From: Microbacterium sp. Clip185
GTDB taxonomy: Bacteria; Actinomycetota; Actinomycetes; Actinomycetales; Microbacteriaceae
Reading direction: 5' to 3'
Length of the DNA: 64,000 nucleotides
Assembly (NCBI RefSeq): GCF_028743715.1
Contig: NZ_CP117996.1
Coordinates: 2,356,001-2,420,000, forward strand
Part shown: positions 46,901 to 56,600 of the stretch, piece by piece
Numbering within the stretch: the stretch's first letter is position 1
How the letters are laid out: every line of letters starts with the position of its first letter
The notes under the pieces: generated by a model
Database searches by the model: none
The model's input: only the letters and a program-made list of their open reading frames with translations
What the model was told of the DNA's origin: nothing
Program-made: the position numbers and the translations under genes

Positions 46901-48310
46901 GTCGCGCTGCGCATAAGCATCCTGAGCCGCCCGGAGCCCGTCGACGGCCTCGGTGAGTTTCGCAAGGAGTTGTGCTTTGCGCCCCGCATCCGTCTCTGTC
47001 GCATATGCCTGCGAGAGCGCAGAGATGAAGTGCCCGAAGAAGTGTCCCTGGAATCGCGCTCCGGATGCCCGTTCCCATCCGCCATAGGGCTGCGCGTCGG
47101 TCGGGATACCGGCCAGCTGGTCGAATGAGTAGAGGAAGCGCTTCGGTTCGAGAGTGAGCAGCCAGTCCACCATCTTCTCGTGGCTGTTCTCGAGATACGG
47201 ATCCTCCACCAGGACCTCATTGAGATCCGTGTCGTCCAGGAAGGGCGAAGCGGCAGAACCCGATTGCGGGACGACGACCGTGAAGGTTCGCGTGCGCGTT
47301 TCGCTTCCCGCGTAGGATGCGGACGCGGTCAGCGTCACGGCGGCATCGCCGTCGGCAGGACGGGTCACCGCGGCACGACCACCGTTGATCGAGATCACAT
47401 CCGGAGCAGACGAGGACCAGACGATGCCCGCACCGTTGGCCGCGGATGTCGTGAGGCCGAACTGTGCCGTCGCGGACGCGGGGAGGTTCAGGGCGTCGAG
47501 CGCGCGCTGGGCGACCGCGGCGGGGTCGAAGTCAGGATCACCCTGCTTGGTGAGCTCCACCACATGCGGGATGTCGGCGACGGAGCTGTAGACGAGGAAG
47601 TCATCGATCGCGCCGCGGGCGTAGCCTCCGTTGTAGACGGGGCCGTTGAAGCCGATCGACTTGGTCGTCGAGCCCTCACCGACGATGACTCCGGACGCCG
47701 CGCCTCCTGCCTGGCTCGCCACCGACGAGAGCTGCCGTTCTCCGTTGCGGTAGAAGGCGACATCCTTCGTCGCCGTGTCGAAGGTCGCGACGACGTGCGT
47801 CCACTCATTGGGCGGGAAGAAGGCGTCACGCGCACCGGAGACCGCGACCTTGTACGGCTGACCGCCGCCGGGCCCGATGGACAGTGCCAGCGGAGTGTTC
47901 GCTCCCTCGGAGGTCAGGTACCACCCCTGCGTGTTGTACTCCGCCTTGTTCCAGGTGAAGACCTGCTCGCCGTCCCCCATCGCTCCGGTCGGCTTGTACC
48001 AGAACGAAAGCGTCAGGTTCTCCGGCTGCAGGCGGGCATCTGTGCCGAGACCGAGCGCGTCACCGCCACGAAGATTGAGCGCCTGGCCACGCACGCCCGT
48101 CACGTAGTCCGCCTCCCCCCGGAGCATGGCGGTGGACATCTCCAGAGGACCGGCATCCGCCAGCGACCCATCGAAGCGCAGGTCTATGACCTTCGCAGAG
48201 TCGAAATCGTCGGCCGTACTCAACGCGAGCGCGGGTGCAGCCAATACTGTTCCCGCAGAGACGAGAATGCTGGTCGCACCGAGCGCGACCATGCGCCGAA
48301 GTCGAGACAT
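43961..48310 (-). CDS. Sortase-anchored GH127-like beta-L-arabinofuranosidase
   Basis: 1449 residues from the ATG at 48310 (GGAAGGG upstream). Signal 1-31, LamG about 40-235, Ig-like region to 335, then a GH127/DUF1680 domain about 345-920, a carbohydrate-binding-like and cadherin-like part, a Pro/Ser linker, stalk and LAATG-helix-RRR. Family zinc/nucleophile motifs are VEGCNEYNMLKL (near 688) and FWCDHGTATESF (near 756); the usual second Cys of the CC pair is Asp here. Substrate is inferred to be beta-L-arabinofuranosides. Confidence 0.85.
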   Translation of the reverse strand: MSRLRRMVALGATSILVSAGTVLAAPALALSTADDFDSAKVIDLRFDGSLADAGPLEMSTAMLRGEADYVTGVRGQALNLRGGDALGLGTDARLQPENLTLSFWYKPTGAMGDGEQVFTWNKAEYNTQGWYLTSEGANTPLALSIGPGGGQPYKVAVSGARDAFFPPNEWTHVVATFDTATKDVAFYRNGERQLSSVASQAGGAASGVIVGEGSTTKSIGFNGPVYNGGYARGAIDDFLVYSSVADIPHVVELTKQGDPDFDPAAVAQRALDALNLPASATAQFGLTTSAANGAGIVWSSSAPDVISINGGRAAVTRPADGDAAVTLTASASYAGSETRTRTFTVVVPQSGSAASPFLDDTDLNEVLVEDPYLENSHEKMVDWLLTLEPKRFLYSFDQLAGIPTDAQPYGGWERASGARFQGHFFGHFISALSQAYATETDAGRKAQLLAKLTEAVDGLRAAQDAYAQRDPENAGYVAPFPVDYLPHGKDGLIVPFYNLHKVLAGLLKAYQYAPEDVGQEALSVASGFGSWLNGWGSRQANPGDLLNTEYGGMNEALYQLYSITENDDHKRAAQYFDEVSLFRQLAAGQDVLAGKHANTTIPKLVGALKRYTVLTENPTLYDRLSDSEKADLDMYRRAAENFWQIVVDEHSYAGGGNSHSEHFHEPGTLHEFATNGSTSGYGENSTVEGCNEYNMLKLTRALFEVNPDVTYADYYENTYINTILASQNPETGMMTYFQPQTAGYAKVFGREQDEFWCDHGTATESFTKLGDSIYFRKGASIYVNMFRSTVFTSAPQNLRLTQTADVPNTDTVTFAVDSIDGGALTAGTALRLRVPSWSPNPTLTVNGQPREVAPLVQNGYVVIPVSKGDEISYTLPASVTADAGTEDPNWVAFRYGPVLLSTELSRVNVDADYQAGILVRMSTADKSVNNTVLVSDVDAFKKNIVQNLVRQGNGTDNNGNTVMKFALRNVDDHAASLVFEPYYSMYNARYALYMNLIEPDSAEAQAMIKKDKEQLRIDEMTTDSLTSFDNNNSEAGKNYAFNRSQVGVWRGEGYRDAQQAADAYFQYDLAVDLAAPKNYLGVRYYGGDVGRTFDVYVNDVLLKHERITNESGADQWYIRYDEIPASVLADTAAADRYKRDQAGNYVLDADGQKIPVVTVRFQSNGTSYVGGVYGVYTTTKTAFDTDAHLSALRFDDATMSPAFDGDVTEYTVTVAKDAVSATFDADPALPSGLVYLGDVLIDDTKKRTVPLAEQGSTRVVLRSVAQDHATAQEYIVTIVRASSPSPEPSGSSSPEPGGSPSPEPSGSGAPTPQPTSSASGPRASASADAVERGGVVRVTVTGLEPGEQVAAELRSDPIRITGIPAADASGRVSFDVRVPADLPPGAHTIVVYRADGSVIARIPLAVAAQGTLAATGAQVPLGIALGGALLLVAGGCAAFLGRPRRRTSC

Positions 48311-48345
48311 ATGAACCCTTCCTGCGTCGTTGCAGTCCATCGAAT

Positions 48346-48357
48346 GTTAGCGCTCAC
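48346..48357. promoter_or_regulatory. LacI-type operator, copy 2
   Basis: Same 12 bases GTTAGCGCTCAC, 36 bases upstream of the GH127 ATG read on the minus strand. A -10-like TATCTT lies just upstream (plus 48362-48367 region), so a bound repressor would block initiation. Confidence 0.8.
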
Positions 48358-48402
48358 TCAAGATACGCGCCACTGCAAGATTCGACATTTGGCCTGGGGT
48401 TT

Positions 48403-48422
48403 ACGTGGGAACGGTTCCACGT
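48403..48422. promoter_or_regulatory. Second, different palindromic operator
   Basis: ACGTGG-GAACGGTTCC-ACGT, a nearly perfect 20-base palindrome with central CG. It lies between the GH127 and MarR genes, 92 bases from one start and 129 from the other. Shape fits a LacI-family site, but distinct from the GTTAGCGCTCAC sites. Confidence 0.65.
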
Positions 48423-48551
48423 CAATTGGTTGCGATGCACACCAAATCCGCGTGTGTCGGGGACGTCTTGCGCTCCCCTCTGCCGGTGCTTAACCTCGGC
48501 CCACGGGAGCTCAGCGAGCTCTCCACGAACGAGCCAGCTTTGGAGACTCCC

Positions 48552-49049
48552 TTGCCTCATCCGACGGCCGCCGCAGCCACCCCGCTCGACGGGTGGGATC
48601 TTCTCCTTTCGGCGACGCATCGTCTCGAAACGGACATCGAGAGGCTGTATCTGCGGCGGGGTGCTCCCGAGATGCGCGCCCGGTTCGCTGTTCCGCTTCT
48701 GCACCTGGCGCAGATCCAGCGCGCGACGATCGCCCGACTCGCCGACGCCGTCGGCGTCACGCACTCGGCCATGAGCCAGACCGTGGACGCCATGGGACGT
48801 TTCGGATGGGTCGCCACAGGACGCGGACGGGATGGGCGCATCCGTGTCGTCGAACTGACCGATGCGGGGCGCGCCGTCCTGCCCGCGCTCGAACGAGTAC
48901 GCCGGGCTGTGGTGCAGAGCCTGCGGGAACTCGAGGGGTCGTTGCCGGGAGCACCGTCGACCATCGGCCTCGGATTGGCGTCAGCGCTGCGTCAGCGCAG
49001 CTTGCACGAACGCGTCGTCGCACAGTTCGACAACAGCGCCGCGGACTAG
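48552..49049 (+). CDS. MarR-family transcriptional regulator
   Basis: 165 residues from a TTG with GGAG six bases upstream; longer frames exist but give poor N-termini. The winged helix shows RATIARLADAVGVTHSAMSQ, then MGRFGWVATGRGRDGRIRVV, the wing. MarR dimers respond to small molecules. It is embedded in the glycosidase cluster, divergent from GH127 and convergent with the next glycosidase, so local control is possible but unproven. Confidence 0.85.
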   Translation: MPHPTAAAATPLDGWDLLLSATHRLETDIERLYLRRGAPEMRARFAVPLLHLAQIQRATIARLADAVGVTHSAMSQTVDAMGRFGWVATGRGRDGRIRVVELTDAGRAVLPALERVRRAVVQSLRELEGSLPGAPSTIGLGLASALRQRSLHERVVAQFDNSAAD

Positions 49050-49069
49050 TCCGCGCGCCCCACGCGCGA

Positions 49070-49102
49070 GCGGTGCGGGCCGCTCTGAGCGACCCGCACC
49101 GC
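49070..49102. terminator. Hairpin between MarR and glycosidase stops
   Basis: Ten-base arms GCGGTGCGGG and CCCGCACCGC in the 59-base gap between convergent genes; likely terminates both. Confidence 0.65.
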
Positions 49103-49108
49103 TTCGAC

Positions 49109-52100
49109 TCAGAGAGTGCGGCGCGTGCGCGGCCGTCGCAGGAGGACAGCCCCAGCCCCCGCGATCAGCGACAACGTCGCCACGAGCGCGATCCCCAGCG
49201 GCGCCTGCGCACCGGTTGCCGCGAGCGTTCCCTTTGCGACGACGGTCACCGGAAGGCGCGCGATCACCGATCCATCGGCCCGGTAGACCACGATCGTATG
49301 TGCGCCCGCGGGGAGATCACGCGGCACCCGAACATCGAAGCTCACCCGGCCGGACGCATCAGCGGCGGGAATGCCGGCGATTCGGATGGGGTCGCTGCGC
49401 AGTTCCGCGGCGATCTGCTCCCCGGGCTCCAGACCCGTCACGGTGACGCGTACGATCCCGCCTCGCTCGACCGCGCTGACCGAGGCCGAAGCCTGCGGGT
49501 CGGTCGGCGAAGACGTCGGCTGCGTCGTGGGGGCACCCGAGCCTGTCGGTACCGGACTCGGCTCCCCGCTCGGCTCCGGCGAGGGGCTGGGCTCGGTCGT
49601 CGGCTCCGGCTCCGGCTCCGGCGAGGTGCCGACGAGAGTCCCCTCGTTGAACAGCGTCCGGACCTCGTCCGCGCTCAGCGCACGACCGTACATACGCACC
49701 TCGTCCAGATCGCCCGCGAAGTAGCTGTCGGGCCCCCAGGGGGACCTTCCGAGGAAACCACCACGGTCCACAGCGGACTCGAGGTCCGCTGCGTCGTAGC
49801 GGGTGGCGACCTCAGCCACCTTGCTCCCGTCCACATAGGTCGCGAGCTTCTGTCCGCCCGAGAGCACGAGCGTCACCTGAGACCAGACGCCGACGGGCAG
49901 CGCCGCGGCGCCGGACTTGTCCTCGCGGTAGCCCGCCTTGATGCCTGCCGCGAGGCCGCCGCAATCCGGACTCGTGAACAGATAGTTCGACGTGTTCGCA
50001 CCCAGGGAGAGCGGCCACTGGCAGGCCGGTCCCCCGTCCCAACGCACCCATGTCGACAGCGTCAGATCCCGGGTGCCCTCAGGGATCACCCCCGTCGGGA
50101 TGGTGGCGTATGCGGCGGCCGAGCCCGCCGGGCCGCCAGGCAGCGACAACGCGACGTCGCCGGCGTCCTGCGACGCTCCCACGGCGCTCGTCGCACCCGT
50201 TCCGTGCAGCGTGGCGTCGTTCCCCCGACCGGACACGTCGACGATCCGCGAACCTTCGACGGGCTCCGCACCGCCGTCGAAGCTGTAGCGCAGGAGGAGG
50301 TCGGCCTCGGCGTCGACGACGGTAACCGCGACCGCATCCTTGAGCCCGTCGGCCGACATCGCCGTCACGACGGCCGTTCCCTTCTTGCGGGCCGTCACCG
50401 TGCCCGCTGAATCGACCGCGACGATGGCGCTGTCGCTGGAAGCCCACGAGACACGCTGCTCGGCGTTGGCGGGCTGCACCGCCGCCGTGAACGTCGCGGA
50501 CGAGCCGATCGCGAGCGTGCCGGAGCGGTAGCCGATGTCCACCGAGGTAGAGCTCACGGGCGTCCCCACGGCGGTGATCGTTGCGATCGCCGGGGTGGCG
50601 GAGCCGTCGTTCAGCGCCCCGTGCACCTGGACGCTGTCGCCCGGCACGCGCAGCCCGGACAGATCCACCTCGGGCCAGGTCACCCCCACGGAAATCGCTC
50701 CGCCCGGGCGAGCGGCGTTGACACTGCTCGGCAGGCTCACGCGTGTCGTACCCGGTGCGACCGACAACTCGACCGGCGCGACCGAGGTCACAAGCTGGTC
50801 GGGATTCCACCGTGCGATCAGTGCGTCTCGCTCGGCGCGGGTGATGCCGAAGGCGACACCGTGGCGCGGCGACGGAGGCAGGGAGTATGCCGAGGGAACC
50901 TTCCAGTCGACCTCACCCTCGGCAAGCGACTCGGTGTACAGCGGGATGTAGCCGCCGCCGCCGTACCAGTCCACGAGTACGTAGTTGCGATCCCCGTTGA
51001 TGTCTCCGGGATTCGAGCGGAACGCCGATGGCCCCTCGGTCTCCGGCAGACCCGCGTTCGCGGACAGGCAGGTGTCGAACTTGCTCCAGGCTCCCGACGT
51101 GGAGGGGGCGCGGAGTTCGGTGCCCTTCTCCGCGACGATGTCCGGCCGGCACGCCGTCGCCTCGGTCCCCTTCGTGAATCGGTAGTAGACGCCATCACGT
51201 TCGAGGATCGTCGTATCGATCAACCCGGCGTTCGTCTTGCGCAGGCCCTCGATGTCGCTGGACTTGATGTAGGGCTCGGCCGGCGTGAAGGTCACGAAGT
51301 CGCGCGTGGTCGCCATCAGGATCTGCGGGCCGTTTCCGTCCTCCTGCGTGTGGGCATCATCGAGGAACAGGCGCGAGGACCAGTACACGACGTACGCGTC
51401 GATCGTCGGGTCATAGTGGGCCTCGGGCGCCCAGGTCATTCCGGCGCTGGGCGGTGAGACCTCGATGTGGCGCTGCTCGCCCCAGTTGACGAGATCTGTG
51501 GACTCCCAGATCTCCAGGTATCGACTGCCGTGGTCGGTCGGGAATCCCTTGCGTGCTGCAGAGAGGTCGGTGGCGATCAGGAAGAAGCGGTCGCCTTCCT
51601 TCGACCGGAGCACGAACGGGTCACGCAAGCCTTGGTCGCCCTTGGTCGATTCCAAGACGGGGTTGCCGCCGTTCAGTGTGCGCCAGTTGAGCGCGTCGTT
51701 GCCCTCCGAGACCGCGAAGCGGATCTTCTCGCCCTCCACGGAGTTGTCGCGGAAGTAGACGAACATGTACGCCTCGTTGTCCGCCTCGGTGTGGGTCGAG
51801 GCCGCGAGCACCTTCGCCGGGATGTCCACGACGCGTGCGACCGCGCCGAGGCGGACAGTGGCGGTCAGCGTGACCGTCCTGTCGACGCTGCCGCGCGTGA
51901 CGCTTCCCTTGCGAACGATGTTGGGGGCTTGTCCCTCGTCGGTGTCGGTGATGACAGCCGGATCCGAGGACGTCCAGCCGATCTCCGCATCCTCGGCGAG
52001 CGAGGAGGTGAAGTCCACGCCCAGCTCGGCGCCGGAATCGGGCAGGGTGATCGAGCCGCGAACCTCGCCGCTGAGACTCGGGCTGACAGTGAGCGCATCC

Positions 52101-53197
52101 GCGACTTCGCGGACTGCTTCCTCCTGCTCGGACCCGGGCACCGCGCGCACCGTGACCGGGATCGGCGCACCGCTGCGGGACTGACCGCCCAACTGGAAGG
52201 TGGGGGTGAGCGTGACCGCGGCATCACCCTCGGATGCCGACGGTCGCGTCACCTCTCCGCTGGTGGAGATGATGCCGACGTCGCTGCTCGACCAAGTGAT
52301 CGCGGAGCCCGCGGCCGACCGGGTGGGCAGCACGAGATCCGCGGAAACGGCGGATGTGTCACCCAGCGACACGGAGTCCGCTGCGAGCAGCGCCTTGTAC
52401 TGCGCAGCTCCCGCGGCACGCACCTCCTCAGCCGACAACGCGGAGTTCCAGATCCGGACATCGTCGACGGCACCGCCGAAGAACGGGTCGTCCCAGAAGG
52501 AACGTCCGATGTAGCCGCCGACGTCCCCCTGACCGAGAGCCGCATCGATCGAATGACCGATACCGGTGATCTCGCCGTTCGCGCCGTCCAGCTGGCCGTT
52601 CACGTAGTAGCTGATCTTCTCGCCGGGTTGGAAGACCAGCGCGATGTTCGTCCACACCCCGACCGGGAGCGCGTCGCCGCCGTTGCCCACTCGCTGTTCA
52701 CCCCGAGGCGCGTCGGATACTGCGCCGTATGTGCCGTTGCAGCTCGTGGAAGCGAGGAGGTTCTTGGCCGTGGAGCGCCCGAGACCGAAGGCGAGCTGGC
52801 AGTTGCCGTTGGCCGCGCCATCCCACTTCGTCCACATGCTCACCGTCACCGCTGCGTCGCCGGCAGAGACGATGTCGTTCGGCAGAGTGAGGTAGGGCGC
52901 GAGGGCATCGGCGTCGTTCCGACCACCCGTCAGGCGGAGGGCCTTGTCGGCCGGATCGCCAGTGACGCCCGTGACGACGGTGGCCCCGACGTTCACGACG
53001 CGGCCATCGGCGCGGTCGCTCCGCGAGCCGGAATCGGGAACGGCCGTTCCCGCGCCGAGCGTGCCGTCGAGTGTGTCGAAGGTGTAGTGCAGCGCCGCAT
53101 CCGGCACGGTCGCCGCGACGGCGGCGGGCAACGTGATGAACGCGGAGGCGGCAACAGCGGCGACGGTGGTCGCGGCGAAGAGGCGGGGGGCGCGCAT
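49109..53197 (-). CDS. Sortase-anchored GH43-like glycosidase with two LamG domains
   Basis: 1362 residues. Signal 1-29, LamG about 35-235, Ig-like parts, GH43 propeller about 470-800 (LRDPFVLRSKEGDRFFLIAT; GMTWAPEAHYDP; TEGPSAFR gives the acidic residues), Big-type domains, second LamG about 985-1190, long Pro-Glu-Ser linker, stalk and LAATGA-helix-RRPRTRR. Start ATG has GGAG at nine bases. The layout suggests binding by both ends. Likely an arabinofuranosidase or arabinanase; bond unproven. Confidence 0.83.
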   Translation of the reverse strand: MRAPRLFAATTVAAVAASAFITLPAAVAATVPDAALHYTFDTLDGTLGAGTAVPDSGSRSDRADGRVVNVGATVVTGVTGDPADKALRLTGGRNDADALAPYLTLPNDIVSAGDAAVTVSMWTKWDGAANGNCQLAFGLGRSTAKNLLASTSCNGTYGAVSDAPRGEQRVGNGGDALPVGVWTNIALVFQPGEKISYYVNGQLDGANGEITGIGHSIDAALGQGDVGGYIGRSFWDDPFFGGAVDDVRIWNSALSAEEVRAAGAAQYKALLAADSVSLGDTSAVSADLVLPTRSAAGSAITWSSSDVGIISTSGEVTRPSASEGDAAVTLTPTFQLGGQSRSGAPIPVTVRAVPGSEQEEAVREVADALTVSPSLSGEVRGSITLPDSGAELGVDFTSSLAEDAEIGWTSSDPAVITDTDEGQAPNIVRKGSVTRGSVDRTVTLTATVRLGAVARVVDIPAKVLAASTHTEADNEAYMFVYFRDNSVEGEKIRFAVSEGNDALNWRTLNGGNPVLESTKGDQGLRDPFVLRSKEGDRFFLIATDLSAARKGFPTDHGSRYLEIWESTDLVNWGEQRHIEVSPPSAGMTWAPEAHYDPTIDAYVVYWSSRLFLDDAHTQEDGNGPQILMATTRDFVTFTPAEPYIKSSDIEGLRKTNAGLIDTTILERDGVYYRFTKGTEATACRPDIVAEKGTELRAPSTSGAWSKFDTCLSANAGLPETEGPSAFRSNPGDINGDRNYVLVDWYGGGGYIPLYTESLAEGEVDWKVPSAYSLPPSPRHGVAFGITRAERDALIARWNPDQLVTSVAPVELSVAPGTTRVSLPSSVNAARPGGAISVGVTWPEVDLSGLRVPGDSVQVHGALNDGSATPAIATITAVGTPVSSTSVDIGYRSGTLAIGSSATFTAAVQPANAEQRVSWASSDSAIVAVDSAGTVTARKKGTAVVTAMSADGLKDAVAVTVVDAEADLLLRYSFDGGAEPVEGSRIVDVSGRGNDATLHGTGATSAVGASQDAGDVALSLPGGPAGSAAAYATIPTGVIPEGTRDLTLSTWVRWDGGPACQWPLSLGANTSNYLFTSPDCGGLAAGIKAGYREDKSGAAALPVGVWSQVTLVLSGGQKLATYVDGSKVAEVATRYDAADLESAVDRGGFLGRSPWGPDSYFAGDLDEVRMYGRALSADEVRTLFNEGTLVGTSPEPEPEPTTEPSPSPEPSGEPSPVPTGSGAPTTQPTSSPTDPQASASVSAVERGGIVRVTVTGLEPGEQIAAELRSDPIRIAGIPAADASGRVSFDVRVPRDLPAGAHTIVVYRADGSVIARLPVTVVAKGTLAATGAQAPLGIALVATLSLIAGAGAVLLRRPRTRRTL

Positions 53198-53423
53198 GAG
53201 GTGACGCTCCGTTCGATGGTGGGGGTCAGGGTGCTCGGTCGCGGCGTCGACGCCGGTCGCGGCCTGCCCTCGGTGCGGAACACATCGACACCGTCGGCGA
53301 GGACCGGGCCACGGACACGCCGCGGCCGGAGCCCGCGATCGCCGCGAGGCCGGGCCGCCTCTCGCCGATCGCCGCAACCCCGCGCTCCCCGCAGCGGCCC
53401 TGCTGTGCGGAACGTGAGATCGC

Positions 53424-53435
53424 GTTAGCGCTCAC
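53424..53435. promoter_or_regulatory. LacI-type operator, copy 3
   Basis: GTTAGCGCTCAC in the middle of the 467-base gap 53198-53664 between two divergent glycosidase genes, about 230 bases from each start. One bound repressor could serve both. The rest of this gap shows a further small palindrome (TCGAAA...TTTCGA, 53559-53573) and no gene. Confidence 0.75.
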
Positions 53436-53664
53436 AACGCCGAAAGCTACAGCGTGTGATGCTCGTGGTCAAGAGCAACTTCGATACTCGGCGCGCCGTC
53501 ACAGATGCCACTTGCGCCCGTCCATCACGGGTCCCTATCCTCGGTTCCGCCGCGATCCTCGAAAACTTTTCGACGACGCAGGGAGCGCGAGGAGGCGCTT
53601 CCTGGCCCCTGATTCCGACGATTCGCGCTTCCCCGTCCCTGCCCTCGAGCCGGAAGGTTCCCGC

Positions 53665-56600
53665 ATGCCCATACGTCGATATACGTCGTTCCTTGCAGCC
53701 AGCGCGCTGGTTCTCGCTGGAGCGATCGTGTGGAGCGCGCCGGCCCAGGCCGTGACGCCTGCCGCCGCGCTCGCCTACGACTTCGATTCGCTCTCGGGCG
53801 GAGGGATCGCCCCGGGCACACTCGTACCCGACATCGCGGGCACCCATCCCGCAACGGTACGTGGCACCGGCGCCGAGCTCACAACAGGCCCGCGCGGCGG
53901 CGCTGATCGAGCTCTCATGCTTCCGGGCGGCGCAGCGGGATCAGCGGCAGCGTACGTCGAGATGACCCCCGGATTGACAGACGCGACAACGGGCGATCTG
54001 ACCATTTCGGCATGGCTGAAGTGGTCGGGGGCACAGGAATGCGCCTGGGCATACACGCTGGGCAGCTCGGCCGATCGCTACCTCTTCGCCACACCCCGCT
54101 GCGGCGGCAACCTCATCGGCGCCGTCAAGCAGCAGGGCGAGCAGCGCGCGACGAACAACGGACCGGCATCCTCCACCCGCTGGACGCACGTCGCCGTCTC
54201 GCTGGAGTCAGGACGACGCATCACGACGTTCGTCGACGGCCAGGCGGTCGCCTCCACCGCAACCACCGCAACGGGCGCCGCGACAGCCGGCACCGACGCG
54301 TTCTCCGGACTCCTGGGGAAGTCGTTCTACGGTGGCGATCCGTTCTTCGCCGGCGCCATCGACGACGTCCGCGTCGATCTCAGCGCGCTCAGCGCAGAGC
54401 AGGTGCGTGAGATCGCTGCGCCCGCAGCGAGCGCCATCGCCGCCGCCGACGCAGCCGCTGTCGACCTCGGCGACACATCGTCCGTCGTCGGTGATCTCGC
54501 ACTGCCCCGGCTGGCAGCGGGCGGCTCGAGCGTGACCTGGAGCTCCAGCGACCCGTCCGTGGTCGGCGAGGACGGCCACGTTGTCCGCCCCGGCCCCGGC
54601 GCTCCCGACGCAACCGTCACGCTGACTCCCACCGCATCCTTTACCGGACAGTCCTCCGAGGGAGAGCCGATCGAGATCACCGTCAAGGCCGAGTCGGCGC
54701 AAGAGCGCGTGCAGCGCCTGTCGTCCAGTCTTGTGGTTCCCCCCGTCGTCGCCAGCGGCACGGCACTGCCGCTCGTCGACGGTGTCGTCTGGTCCGGAGA
54801 CGCGGTGCGCAACGGAGAGGTCCTCGAGAACACCACCGCCCTGCCCTGGAACGGCGAGATCACGGCGTCGGCCACCATCGGCGCTTTGTCCTTCCAGAAG
54901 ACGTTCTCCGTGACGGTGCTCGGCACCGACGCACAGCTCCTCGTCGGCTACACGCGCACTCCCACCTCCGATCGCGAGGCGAACCAGGACACGGTGGCCC
55001 GCAGCATCCACTTCGCGCTGGGCACGTCGGTCGAGGACGCACAGCCCCTGCAGGGCAACTACGGAATCATCTTCGCCGCCGGCGACTACGTGGGCGTGGA
55101 CAGTGTCGACCAACGCGGTGTCGCCGATCCCTCCCCCTTCTACTTCTCAGACGGGCGTCTCGGGTTCATCTCCAGCCGAGTGTTCATGTCCGGGGCGGCG
55201 GACCCCGTGACGCTCACGAGCGCCACGGTGTTCCGTGCTACCGACGATCGGGGCTCTCAGTTCGAAGAACTCGGCACCATCGATCTCGGCGCCACGACCG
55301 GCGTCCGGGCTCCCCGTGCGGTCTGGGACAGCGGCCAGCAGCGCTATGTGGTCTCCTGGAGCGACGACAACGGCACCGCCTACCACACGACGGTTGCCGA
55401 CCTGACGAGGACCGAATCAGAAGCCGCGCCGTTCGCGCCCGAGAACAACGGACAACGCTCCCGCATCGTCGCCGCGGGCAACCGAGGGGACGTCCTGACG
55501 GGATCCCTGCTCGGTGTCGCCGCCGTCTCCGTCGCCGGTTTCGCCGATCGGGTCGCCGATGCGGTGCCCGGAGGCACCCTGCCGGTGAGCGCTTCTCTCG
55601 GCAGTGCGCTCGCTGAACGGTACAACCGCGTCTCGAACATCGCCGCCCAGGTGACCGATCCCACGGTCACTGCGGGCGACACCGAAGCCGTCGGCACGAC
55701 TCGAGCGCGCTTGACCTATTCCGACGGTTCCACTGCTGAGCGAGCCGTGGACTGGGATCCTGCCGACCTCGCACGCGTCGCCGAGGCGACGGAGGGAACC
55801 TTCACGGTGTCGGGCACCGTACGCCAGAAGGACTACACCGTGCCCTTCGCCGCGAACCGAGCCGACCCGACGATCTATCGATACACCCGCGATGGGCGAA
55901 CGACGTACCTGTTCATCGCGACAGACGACACGAACAACAACAACATCGCCTCGGCGCACCTCCCGATCCGCGTGGCTGACTCCTTCGAGGGGCTGTCGGA
56001 TGCGGCAGGCGGTGCGGAGCGAGAAGTGGACCTGCTCAACCGATGGACGCGTCGCGACACAACCACCGACGGTCGAACCATCGCCGGTTGCTACTGGGCG
56101 CCCGAGATCCACGAGATCGGCGGGAAGCTGTCCATCCTGTTCTCTCCCTGCTTCAACGCCGGGAATCCGACGTCCAACGAGGGCGGCGACTGGACCACGG
56201 TTCAGTCGCACATCATGCAGCTGCGAGAGGGCGGCGACCCGGCGAACCCCGATGACTGGTCGAAGCCCGCCGCGGTGCTCAGCCCGCAAGGTGCGCCGCT
56301 AGGACGACCGGGATACGACCGCAACATCAGCCTCGACATGACCTACTTCGAGGCGAACGGGCAGGCCTACTACGCGTGGTCGCAGCGCTACATCGGCGCC
56401 ACCGTCGGGGACCCGCTGACGTGGATCGCGAAAGTGGACCCCGCGCAGCCGACGCGGATCGCCTCAGAGGCGAAGCCCGTCATCTCGCCGTCGCTGTCCT
56501 GGGAGCTCAGATTGGCCGAGGGCGCGTTCGCCATGGAGCGCGACGGCAAGATCTACCTGATCTACTCGAGCGACGGTGTGAGTCCTCGCTACGTGGTCGG

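Noticed and set aside
53559..53573. Palindrome TCGAAA...TTTCGA upstream of a glycosidase
   Set aside because: A single short AT-rich palindrome with no second copy in the window; not enough to call an operator.
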